Shown here in pieces: positions 42,559 through 54,500 of a DNA stretch of 64,000 bases (its first letter is position 1; each line of letters starts with the position of its first letter). The stretch is taken from contig WMCF01000110.1 in the NCBI GenBank assembly GCA_009792885.1, positions 1,428,408 through 1,492,407 on the forward strand, written 5' to 3'. Under the pieces are notes generated by a model. The model had not been told where the DNA came from and searched no databases. It was given only the letters and a program-made list of their open reading frames with translations. Origin of the DNA: Eremophila alpestris peregrina (taxonomy: Eukaryota > Chordata > Aves > Passeriformes > Alaudidae). The position numbers and the translations under genes were made by a program.

Positions 42559-45500
42559 AAGAGAGAGAGAGAGAGAGAGAGAGTAGTAGTAGTACAGTTA
42601 TTACCTGTTAGCACTGAGGACAGGCTTGATTTATTTTTCTTCTAAACAAGAGACACAGATTGCCCTATTCACCGTTTTCAGTACTGAAATGTCACACATA
42701 CTTGTTCTTTTTCCCTGCAATCTAATTGCCAGAAATCTAAAATTTGCAAGTATTATTAAAGAGCTGTGAAGGAAATATAAGTATTCATATGTCCATAGAT
42801 ACATGAACATATATTTCCCCATATGCATGCATCCTTATTGTAAGATGCCCATTTTATAAAAGGTACTATGCTTTCACATATGTTATTCCATTTTTATTCC
42901 ATTTTCTGATAAGATTTACCGTTTCCACAGGTTGGCTTTGAATCTGTGATATTACGACTTACAAACATTATAGCAGGGACAGGCCATGCTGTGATAAGCA
43001 GAAGAGGAATTTATGGCTCTGTAGCAGTTAGCTGGATTTCAGAATGCCCACCAGACCTAGTCACTGACTCTGTTAAACTAGGCAATATTACTCCTCCATT
43101 TGGTGAGTAATTGCTGCAACAAGTTATGTACAGCCACAGGGACTACAGCTATGACAGTTGGATAAGTGATGATACCACCTTTTAGTTATTTGTATCCCTA
43201 CATGTTTCCTTTATGATGAACAGTCATTAGAATGAAGTCATGTGATCCAATTTTTATGGGTAAGGGACATATTTACTTCATGAGAAAAAATCAACTTTTC
43301 TTCATAGACACAATGCTATATCCTTGAAGTAAAGCTTTCTGTAGGAAAGACCCTTATCATGAAGATTTCTTCACCTTAGTGGAGTGGAATTGTGACTAAA
43401 GTCCCTATGTAAGTGTATTTCCAGGTAAAAAGAGAAGTTCTGTTTAATCATTTTGACCCTCTCAATCATTCTCCTTTCAGGTACTGTTGTATTTTCCTCT
43501 GGGGAGGAAAGTAAAGTGATTTCATTTCAGGCTACTCCAAGCCTAAATGAACCTGAGACATTTGCCATCACTTTAACAGCAGTGCACAGCAATGTGTCTG
43601 GTGGGGCTCGCCTGAGGTAAGGATTTACTCTTTTGAGTTGCACTGATGCTGTATGAGTTATGTACAGAGGCATATACCTCATGCAAATCCCTATTAAATT
43701 ATAGTTAACTAACACTACTACTAAATAGCACTACTGCTAAATTGTAGTTCCTTTTTTGAAAAATTTCTATGTCTTGTCTCACATGGAAACAAATTTCACT
43801 GCTGCAGATCTGATCTGCCTGGAACTGAGGATTTTCTTCAACTCCAGTCTGTTTCCTGGCATTGGGATCCGAGGTGCCTAGGCTATGTTTAGAATGATGG
43901 AGACAGTTAAGAAAGACAGGCTGAAGAACCAAGATAACCAGGAAGCTGAAGAATGAAATAGACTCTGTCAGTTTTCAGTGTCCCTAGAAATATATATTTA
44001 GAAGATCTTAAATGACAAACTTTATTTAAAATAAATCAAATGAAATAAGAAATGCTCTAAAAATGCCTAATTTATATTAAGCTCCTTTTTTATTCTGAAA
44101 AATTAAAACATTACTTTCAATGTAGTTTTTCATGGCAGTTAAATTGTTATTTGTTCTTCAAACTATTTTCACTCTTCCTTATTGAAGATGAAAGTGTACA
44201 AAAGATGGGCATAGAGTGACACCATATGGAGAAAGGTATTGGCTTCACCATGTTAAAATTGCACTGGCAAACCTGAAGGAAGTCAGGAGTGAACCAGATG
44301 CCTAAATTCCTCGAATTGACCCTTTCTCCTAGGCTTGCCCATTCTATAGACTCGAGTCCTCAAGCACATGTTTACTGTGTGAATCAAACACCCTGAGTGT
44401 ATGAGAATAACCTTTCCTAGAAGACTTAAGACTTTATCCCACAAGATGTAAACTCACAATTACTTAGAAGGTTTTTTCCTAAGTGTTGGAAGAGTCTCAT
44501 CTGTTAGTCAAATCCACTCGCTGTAATTGTGCCATTTGGTAGCCTCTGGCGCTGAATAATGGTTGAGTTCTAGAGAGAAGGGGATGAAACAAGATTTAGC
44601 GGAGCCAGACTAATGTTTTGCAATAAGAAGGGGATATATTTAATATGAACAAAGTAAAACTTAAATTGACATTGATAAAAAGACTCAGATCTGGGAAAAA
44701 TGTGCTTTGAGTAATATTGTAAAGAGGTAGTGGTTAAAACTGTAGACCTGCTAGCAGCTGTCTGCTTCACAGCTTTCCCTTGTTACAGGAGGTTTGGTCA
44801 GTGTTTAAAACTGGTAATACTTGTTGTGGCTATATTATATTCCTGTATTATGTCCCTCTCTCAATGGGATATTTTTTCTGTTTCAGATCAGGATTTACGA
44901 TAGCTAAAATTGAGCCTATGGGGATCTTCCAGTTTGATCTTAACTCAAGATCAGTTTCAGTTGAAGAAGATGTCCAGGTAGTCAGACTACATGTCCAAAG
45001 ATTGTTTGGTTTTCAAAGTAATCTCACTAAATTGACATATCACACCATTCCAGGAAGTGCCAAACCACTAGAAGACTTTATACCCATCGACAATGGAGAG
45101 CTTATGTTTTTACATCTTCAGACAAATGCAGTGATAGAAATATCAATAATTGATGACACTGTGTCCGAAATACAAGAATTTTTTTTTGTAAATTTGACTT
45201 CTGTGGAAATCCTGGATGTCCAACCTGCGAACCTTGACTGGAGTCCCCGTTTGAATCCAGCTTTCAGTGTTGCAACTGTTAATATCCTGGCTAATGATAT
45301 TCATCATGGAATACTAAGTGTGGGGCCAGAGTTTATTTATGTTGAAGAAGATACAAACAACAATATCTCCAACACAGCAGTACTTCAGATCAGAAGGACC
45401 AAGGGATTTACTGGTGATATTAAAATAACTGTGAAGACCTTTGGGGGACTGAGTGCACAGAGTGGAGTAGATTTGTATCCTTTCCAAAATTTTTATGGAA

Positions 45501-48500
45501 AGTCAAACTTCACATGGGCAATGGAAGGGGAAGATTTTGAAGAACAGACAATCTCTCTGACTTTGTTGGATGGAGAAAGTGAAAGCCAGGTGTCCATAAA
45601 AATTTTTGATGATGATGAGCCCGAAGGACAGGAATCATTTTATGTTTTCCTCTCAAATCCTGAATATGGAGCTCAGATTGTGGAAGGAAAGGATGAACAT
45701 GGATTTGCTGCCTTTGCAACAGTAATTATTGCGGGTAATATTATTTCCCCAGGAAATGAGTAAATATATTTGAATTAAGTAACAGTAAATAACTATATGT
45801 TCTCATAGCAATTTTCATGTAAAATTAGAATTCTATATGATAATAAACAGGGTATTCTATTCCTAAATCTAATGTTTTCCAGATCAGAGGAAGCATCTAA
45901 TGCACAAAGCCAACTTAGCATCCCATGGCAATGTAACTCAAAATACATCTATAAGTTATCTCTGTTTTTGTCCTTCATGAAGGGAGAATGCTAGTGTTTG
46001 TGTTGGAGATGGAGTAGCATTGCTGACTCATTTGGTTTTTTGCCATTTTCCTTGTTCCAACCCTTTCTATTGGGCTGTGAGATTCCCCTCTCAGTAGATC
46101 CATGACTTCCAAATTCAAAGAATAAGTGGGATACTTTATGGTACAGACCTGTGACTATGAGAAGCGTTACCAATTTACTTATAGTATGAAAATAAAAGTG
46201 TCAAGAGGAACCTGTTACAGAACTGCTGGTCTTCCACTGTTTGTTCTCAGTATTGTGCAAATGATCCTTTCTCACAGTACTGTAGTGCTGCATTCAGGCC
46301 AAAATATTTTGTATAACTGTAAATACCAACCACTTCTTGACAGTTTATGGCACAAAAAAATCACTGCCTTTTTGCTTGGTTTGTTTCTAAAGACCAGATG
46401 ATTTGTATTTTGCGACTTCAGGTACATTACTTTCTCAAGTTCCAAAATGCTTTAAGCTTCTTTTTCTTTTACCTTTTTTTTTTTCCTAACTTAGTCTGTT
46501 AAACATGATTTTGTAAAAGGCAAATATCATGAGGTATTTGAATACAGGAAGACATTGTTCATACTGAGAGCATGAGATTGTCTAAAAGAGGACAGAGATA
46601 AAAATTTAGTGACTCATTATTTAAATAATGCATTATGGTAGCAGTGCTTGATGGGAGACAGTGAGCATAAGATGAAATGAGATTTAGTCTGGGTATTTTT
46701 TTCTATTGAGTACAGAGAGCCAGTGGCATAGGTTGCCTGAGGAGGCTGCATGGTCTCCCTCCATCCCTTGAATTTTTCCAAGCCCCAAACTGTATCACTG
46801 TGCAACAGCATGTCCCTGAGAGCAACCTGTGCCTTTGGGGCCTGGAGCACTCAGCTAAGAGGGCTGATGATAAAGGTGAAAGGATGTGTTCTCATTTGGA
46901 TATCTGAAGACTGTTTATTCAGAAACATGCAGGAATAGCAAAGGGATCCAAGAACAACAGGGACGTGAACAGCCTCAAATAAAGTACAGGGACAAGAACC
47001 CTGATGGGGCCGAGGGCCCACCCAGGGTTATATATGAGATAAAAGGGGTGGTTCTGAGGGACAGGTTCCAATAGGATAGGGCAAAATGGTGCAGGGGGGT
47101 GGCTAGGAACTAAGAGGACTAATAGGATCACAGGGGTGGAACACTTCAGCAAAAATAATCCAATGGGGTCCAAGGGAAGGAAGAACATTCTAGGAGGGGT
47201 GCATGTGTGGTGAACGGGGGCTGAACAAGGTTTCTCAAGTTACATCCCTTGAGAAACCAATGGAGCAATGAAACCTAAGCAGTATTAACATATGGCTGCA
47301 AAGGAACGTGGGAGGAAGGTTTTCCTCACCCTAACCTATAGGGGTGTTTCTGCCCAGTTGCATTGGTCCCTTCAGGGTTGAGGCATAATTATCCTGGTGG
47401 CAGGCCTCTGGGCCTCCACACCAATCTCTGAACCATCTGGTCTGGTTTCAGAAATAATTCAGCTTTGAGATGGGTATTGGAAGAGATTTAAAGGACCCTT
47501 TTAACCTGAATTATGTCAGCATTCTGGCAGATGTATGTCATACACTTTGTATTTTTAAGTTAAGTCTTTCACTTTTACAACAGATGGAGATTGTACAAAA
47601 TATAGAAAACAGTTTCTGTTTTCATTTTTTTCTACTATGCAGTTCATACCTGCAGTGTAGTCATGCTCTTCTTCTGGGGATGGAGGACAGGAATTAGCAT
47701 ACTTAGTCACTAAGGAGGAGTTTTTCTTTCAGTCTCTGTGCTACTGTGAGAAAGTGATGTCAGAACTCCTATTTCCCCTAGATTTTAGATATCTGTCAGG
47801 CTTACCAACTGAATATAAAGCAATCTAAGCTGCAATATATATAAAGTTTTAGAAAGAATTTGGGCATTGGAATGAATTTTAGGCTAACTCAGTTTAGGCT
47901 AATCAAGAAAGTAAGGTCCAACATTACTGGGAGTTTTGTATATTTAGATAGTCTTAAGAAATCAGTGTGGGAATTGAAATCTAGGGTTAAACTGTGCTGC
48001 TGGATGAGTGTAGGGAGCAACCAAGGTCATATACAAAACCAGGTCATAGGAAACACGTTCTCTCTTCATGTGCATTATCTCTAGAATTTACCATGGAAGT
48101 AACCAGTTCCCCGGGTATACACGTTAACTGCAGAAGTAAGTGTATAGGCACAGGTTGGAATTTGGGCTTGTATTGAACACCACAGAAGTGTATTATTGTG
48201 CTCTAGAGTTATACCCACAGTACAAAGTTCCATTGAGTTGGAACATGAGACAACACATTAAGGAGAAGGGTCAAAGCATGTACCTGCATTTAAATGTATA
48301 GATAAATATCACAGGTTAAATATTTGTGCATGCACAAAAGCAAACACACAGTTTCTATTAATCTTATTAAATATATTGACTTTTAGTAAGCACTGGGGTG
48401 TAAGTAGATTGCCTTTTCAATTGCAGAGTAAAGCCATCACTACCTGCCAGGAGAAGTCCTTCAGAAGCAAGATTTGATTGAGCACTGTAAAGACATTAGT

Positions 48501-51500
48501 TTCTCCTCATTAACGCTGGGAATTTTTTCTATCTTCTGCGGCTGTTTTTTGGAAGCTACTTGCATTACTCTGAGAAAAATGTGGTGTTTTGCAGCTCATT
48601 AGTTCCACACATAGAATTAAACATGCAAGAGAAAAGCTGATGTAATAATCTGTGAAAATGGATGGGTTCAACATCATGGGCAAGATGAATAGGAAAGCTT
48701 AAGTTACGTCTCTGGAAGCCCATCTTTATCACAATGCCTACTTTATATGTTGAGGCCCATTTCTGTTCAGACAGAATGTTTTAAGATTTATGGTTAACTT
48801 ATTATCTTATAAGGGCATTGTAAGCAACGTTTTTGAGATTGTTCTGTAGAGACTGTGACACCTAGTCTCTTGAAGTCAAGAGACACAGAATTCAGTCAGT
48901 TTACTTGCTTACATGCAAAAATCTTGCCAGGACTCTCATAGGGAATTTACTTTCAAAAATTGTTGCTATTGCTCTACCGATTAAAATAAAAGTTAGAAAT
49001 GCTAAATTCTAAATTTGAAATTCTAGAGTGTAAATTAAGAATAGAAATATTAATTGAATTGAAGTGTCCCTAAATAGCGCTTTGCAGCATGCTTTTGATA
49101 CCTGAATGTTTGGGTTTTTAGCAGTTGTGCATATTAAAAGTATAGTTTACTCTCAGCTTAACTTTCTTGCTTTACTTTCGTGGACTATTTCCTATGCAGG
49201 AAGTGATCTCCAGAATGGCATTTTGGGATTCATTCCAGAAGTACAAAGTGGCCTGATACTTGATGAAGACTCAGAAAACAGAGAGGTGCTGCTGACTGTT
49301 GCACGGCAACCAAACAGGTGCAAGCAACAGCTGATTCCACTGCTCTTCCCACACTCCGTAATAGGTTGTCTTGAATTACAGGAGCTACTGTTTGTGGAAG
49401 AAGTTTTCATCACAGAGTTTTATAATAAGTGTTTTCGTTTCAGTTCCTTTAATAGCTTCATAGATTCTGGCAAAGGGGCGTTTAAGTTGTGAATATAATT
49501 AGGTCTGTCACTTTATTGGTATAAAGCAGAAACAGGAAAAAAACTCAAATGTTTACTATTTTATACTGTAAGTCAGCAAGTGAGAAGGTTTTGCTCAAGG
49601 TAAAGTATTTGCACTGCTAAAGGTGTAAGTCCAATTCTCACCTCTCTGTAATGTAAGTAGCTGTGAATACTACAAGGAGCAATTAAGAAGTTATGTAAGT
49701 GTCAGAATGCTTATGTCTTCAATTTTGTATTATTTAGGACATGTATGTTGCATATTTGTGTGTACTTTAAACAAATTTGCTCAAGTATGATAAGTTCCTT
49801 ACACTAACAGGAAAGACAAACTCTACTTGGCTTTCCAGGCCAATAGTAACTGTAGTATTAATGAAAGTACTTGGGAACACTCCTGCTTTCCAAGCACCAG
49901 TGCCTCTTATTCAGATAATTGCATGTTATATGAAACAAAAATTAAGAAGACTATAGGTTCCCATAATGACTTTATTTTCTTCTTCTGTTACTTTTTTAAA
50001 TAATATAAATAGATATAAGAGGAAGAAATTTAAATAAAAAGAGCTATTTTTTTCACTGTAAAGCAGTTGATTCCCTAATGATAAGTTTTGAATAGTGACA
50101 TAAAGTGCGCGCTTTATGTTTCCTAAATCTGTTGTACTCTTACACGCATGCTCTTCTCTTTTGCTTGTAGGGCTTTTGAAGATGTGAAGATCTTCTGGCG
50201 TGTGACCTTTAATAAGACAGCTGTTGTCCTTCTGAAGGATGGTGTGAACTTGGAGAATGAACTTGTGTCTGTGCTGGGAGCCACAACCTGTGTGGCTGGT
50301 CAAACAAGGTGTAACATCTCCATTGAAATAAAACCTGATGATGTAAGTAGTTATTGCTCATTTATGTACAGCATTGAATTGCAATTTGTCAAGATGAAAA
50401 AACTCCCTGATCCAGAGGAACTGATGCTTAGTTTGAACATAGTAACTTGATATCTGCTTGGCTTCTCTGGAACATGTTTATTTATAGTCTTGTACTGCCT
50501 CCATTGAGACTGATAAAAAATTGGGAAGGAGTTTAGTTTAAAGAGTAAATTACAGATTTTAGATTTTTATACAACAGTAAGAAAAAAGAATGGATTTGTT
50601 TCACTGAAATGTTTGGTCATATACTGTTCTCCCTCACACAATACGTTTTTCATCTATCAAAGCATTTCTTCGGGTGCTTTATGTAAAATATTCTATTAAT
50701 AACATCTTATTGCACAAAAAAAACCTTTGAGTCTAACTTGTGTGTAATTTTATATTCCTATATCCAGCACAGTCATCTGTGAAAATTCACAAAACTGCTT
50801 AAGAATCTCTGAGTGTCTAAAAATCTGTCACTGTTCACATCCACCTTATGAATAGTGAAGTTCCTGCCAGGAACCTGCTTAAGTGTGGGCCACCCATGGG
50901 GTCATAACCTCCTCTCAGGCATCTCCTTGCTTCAGGATGGGGCTCCTCTGTGGGCTGGAGGTGGATCTCTGCATCCTCATGGGCTGCAGAAGATTCCCAG
51001 CTCCAGTGCCTGTAGCACTTCTCCCCATCCTTCTCCCTAGACCGTGTGTCTGCAGAGTTGTTCCTCTCATGTGTTGTCACCTTGCTCTCCTCTGGCTGCA
51101 ATCACATCTGCATAACAACAAGGTTTTTGCTTCTTAAATTTGTTGTCATTGGGGTGTTACCACCATTTCTGACCATTTCTGATTGGCTCAGCCATGGCCT
51201 TTGGCAGGCCCATCTCGGAGCTGTCTGGCATTGGCTCTGGCAGATATGGGGAAAGTTTCTGGCAACTTCTCACAGAAGGCACCCCTATAGTTCTACCACT
51301 ACCAAAATCTGGCCATACAAATTAAATTAAAAAAAAAAAAGCTTCAATGATTACATTTTTAATGCTATTTTCTTTTAAAGAAATACTTTTTTTAAAGTTT
51401 GCTACTTGACAAATGCATGCAATAGATACAAGTAACATCTTCCCAATGATTTTTGGAATCTTAGTAATCCGATGTATATCTTCAAATGTTAGATTTGTGT

Positions 51501-54500
51501 TGTAGGTACAAAATAAAACATGAGACAGAATGTCATATTGTAAACTTAACACTGCTACCTTATTTTCGATAAGGAAACAAAGTTTCACAGCCTGTATTTT
51601 CAGTGACATATTTCTCTGTATGTGAAACATCACATAAGTCTATCAAATAGTATTGTCTAAGCTCTGAGATTTTCAATAAATTCAGTTAAGTGTGCAAATC
51701 TACTGTGTTTTTAATTTCTTGCAAAAGCATGCATAAACATATTAGTGTTTAAACACCAAGGTTGTATATAAAAGGTTTTTCAGAATTTTAACTGAGTTCA
51801 GTACTTGAATACAGGAGATTTATTATGCAAATTAATTACATTTTCAAAATTGCATACTTAATTGTGTGCAGATTTTCCAAAAGTCAGTAGGTAGGTAAAT
51901 GCCTCTTTCTAAGGTAAAAAAAAAATGAAAGAGCAAATTCTTAATAAGTTGTACATCTATGTAAATCCATAATCTGGAATATGGCATTCTTGGAGAGTTT
52001 ACTGTCATTTATGTCAGGTTTACAGCCACAATGCCTGCACTATTTAAATAACTTCTTTAATGCATTAAGTTCCACACGAAGATCTAGGATTTAATTGTTG
52101 TGCCTGACAGAGTGATGCCCATTGCAATACTGTTTTTAGGATATATTTTATTGTACTTATTGCACATTTCAGGAAGCATGCTTGTGGAAAATGTTATTAG
52201 AGTGATCCACTGTGCATACAAATAATATATAAACATTTATTTAAAGCTGAAAATTATTAGAAGATTGTATAATGATATGAAAATCATCCCTCACTTACAG
52301 GTACCAGAATTTGAAACTTATATTTTTGTTGAGCTGTATGCTGTAAGCACAGGAGCTGCTTTGAACAACAGTGCCAGATTTGCTTTTCTAACTGTCCTGG
52401 AAAGTGATGCTCCTCATGGTTTAGTGTATTTTGCTGTGGGATCTCGGTTTGCTGTGGCTTATAAGAAGACAGCTTTAATCAGTCTGCAAGTTCTTAGAGA
52501 TTCTAGTACATCAGTGACCACAATGGTTAGGTACAGTATGCAGGTAAGACTTATATAATTTATTTTTGTATCTTTTTCTGACCTTTAGGAAAGCAGATTT
52601 CAAGCTCTTCAGGGTGATAGTCAGGGGCTCCCCTGGGAGACTACCCTCAGGGTCTAGGGAGTGGAACAGAGCTGACAGATCTTTAAGAAAGTCTTCTATA
52701 GAACTCAGGAGCTAGCAATCCCCAGGAGCAAGAAATCAGGTAATGACAGCAGGAGACTGCCATTGCTTAGTCAGAACCTGCTGGTCAAACTAAAGAGAAA
52801 GAAGCAAATGCAATAGCAGTTGAAGCAAGAACAGATGAGCTGGGAAGAGAATAGAGATGGAGTGTGAGTGTGTAAGGAAGGCCAAGGTGAAGCTGGAAGT
52901 CAGCCTGGCAAGGGACACAAAAAATAACAGGAAGGGCTTCTAGAGGTATGTTAACCAGAAAGGGAAGGTCAAAGAAGGTGCTTCCCCCTGATAAACAATG
53001 CTGGAAAACTGGTAGCAACAGATTACCAAAAGGCTGATGGCCTCAACAGATTTTTTGCCAGTCTTCACTGGCAATCTCATGAGGTTTAACAAGACCAAAT
53101 GCAAAGTGCTGCACCTGGGTCAGAGCATCCCCAGTACAGATTGGGAGATGAACAGAGTGAGAGCTGCCCTGCCCCAAAGGACATGGGGGTGCTGCTGAGG
53201 GGCTGGACATGAGCCAGCCATGGGCACTCCCATCCCAGAAAGCCAAGTGTGTCCTGGGCTGCATCCAGAGCCCCCTGGGCAGCTTTGGAGGGAGGGGTTC
53301 AGACCCTTCTGCTCTGTCCTGATGGGACCCCACTGCAGAGCTGCCTCCAGCCCTGGGGTCCTCAGCACAGGAAGGACATGGAACTGTTGCAGCAAGAGCA
53401 GAGGAGGCCACTCAATTGATCAGAGGGATGAGGAGTCTCTGCTATGAGGAAATGCTAAGAGAATTGGGATTGTTCAGCCAGGAGAGGTGGCTTGGGGCTG
53501 ACCCAATTGCAGCCTTCCAGTACCTAAAGGAAGCCTGTCCAAAAGTTGGAGAGGGCTTTTGGCAAGGGCAATAGTGACAAGGCAAGAGGGAATGGCTTAA
53601 AATTGAAAGACAGCAGGTTCAGATTAGATATCAGGAAGAAATTCTTTACTGTGAGGATGGTGAGGCACTGGCAAGAAAAGCTGTGGATGCTGCATCCCTG
53701 GAGGTGTGCAAGGCCAGGTTCAGTGGATCTCTGGGCAACCTGGTCTAGTGGAGGATGTCCCTGTCCACTGCAGGGGCTTTGGAACTAGATGGTCTTTAAG
53801 ATCCTTTTCGACCCAAATTATTTGTAGAATCATAGGTTTTATGATTCATTTTATAATTAAATAATTATAATATAAATAATTAGTAATTCTTTACAGTAAA
53901 TATGACTGTGATTAACATTTTTTGAAGGGAACAGTCGAACATTTTCTGGGCCTGGCTTTGGTTTTCCATTATTTAAAAGACCTTTTTCTCATTGCATTGT
54001 CAAGAATTTTATTTTTTGGAAGAATCTTTCAATGGCCACAAAGATTTTGGTTAGCCAGGCATCTAATGTATTTCTTTCTTTGTTCTAAGGCTCTTGTGAG
54101 CCTCCAATTTTTTGAGGCTTTTTCATGTGAAATTAACTTTTTATCTTGATGGACAAAAAACATCCAGACAGAAGGACACTTGCTCTGTTATGGCACAAAT
54201 TTATGAGTACCAGAACATACTTAGGAAAAGAGAGATAAATGTCCAAAAATTTATTAAATGTCCCTGGAGTACTAAACAAAAAATTGTTCTTACTGAAAAT
54301 AGCAAGTGCTAAAGTAGATTTTGTCGTTTCCATTTATTTTTGAGATGTTTATGTCTGTAGCACAAGACTCTTCTAGCTGTTGACACTTTTTTCTCTTAAA
54401 TGCATATTCCACTCATTATTATTGCAGCTGATAAAGTTTCCCCTTTAGCAGATCTGCAAACATATGATTCCTTATTATCACACTCCCTTAGTATCTGTTA

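Larger units (their letters stand above)
45735..49199 (+). other. ADGRV1: Intron 41, 3.5 kb, with CR1 scrap and antisense LTR
   Basis: Apart from the two mobile elements annotated separately (46.72-46.84 and 46.89-47.42 kb), it is AT-rich non-coding sequence. I saw no coding exon or RNA gene in it. Confidence 0.7.

Noticed and set aside
46126..46401. 91-codon plus-strand frame in intron 41
   Set aside because: No domain-like pattern, no splice signals that fit the phase of exons 41 and 42, and the joint between those exons is already complete.
49926..50303. 125-codon minus-strand frame overlapping exon 43
   Set aside because: It is a shadow of exon 43 on the other strand plus intronic sequence.
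50800..51340. A second, possibly host, gene in the GC-richer block at 50.8-51.3 kb
   Set aside because: The text matches a recurrent bird repeat in my memory and ends in an A-rich tail; no intact frame or splice context.
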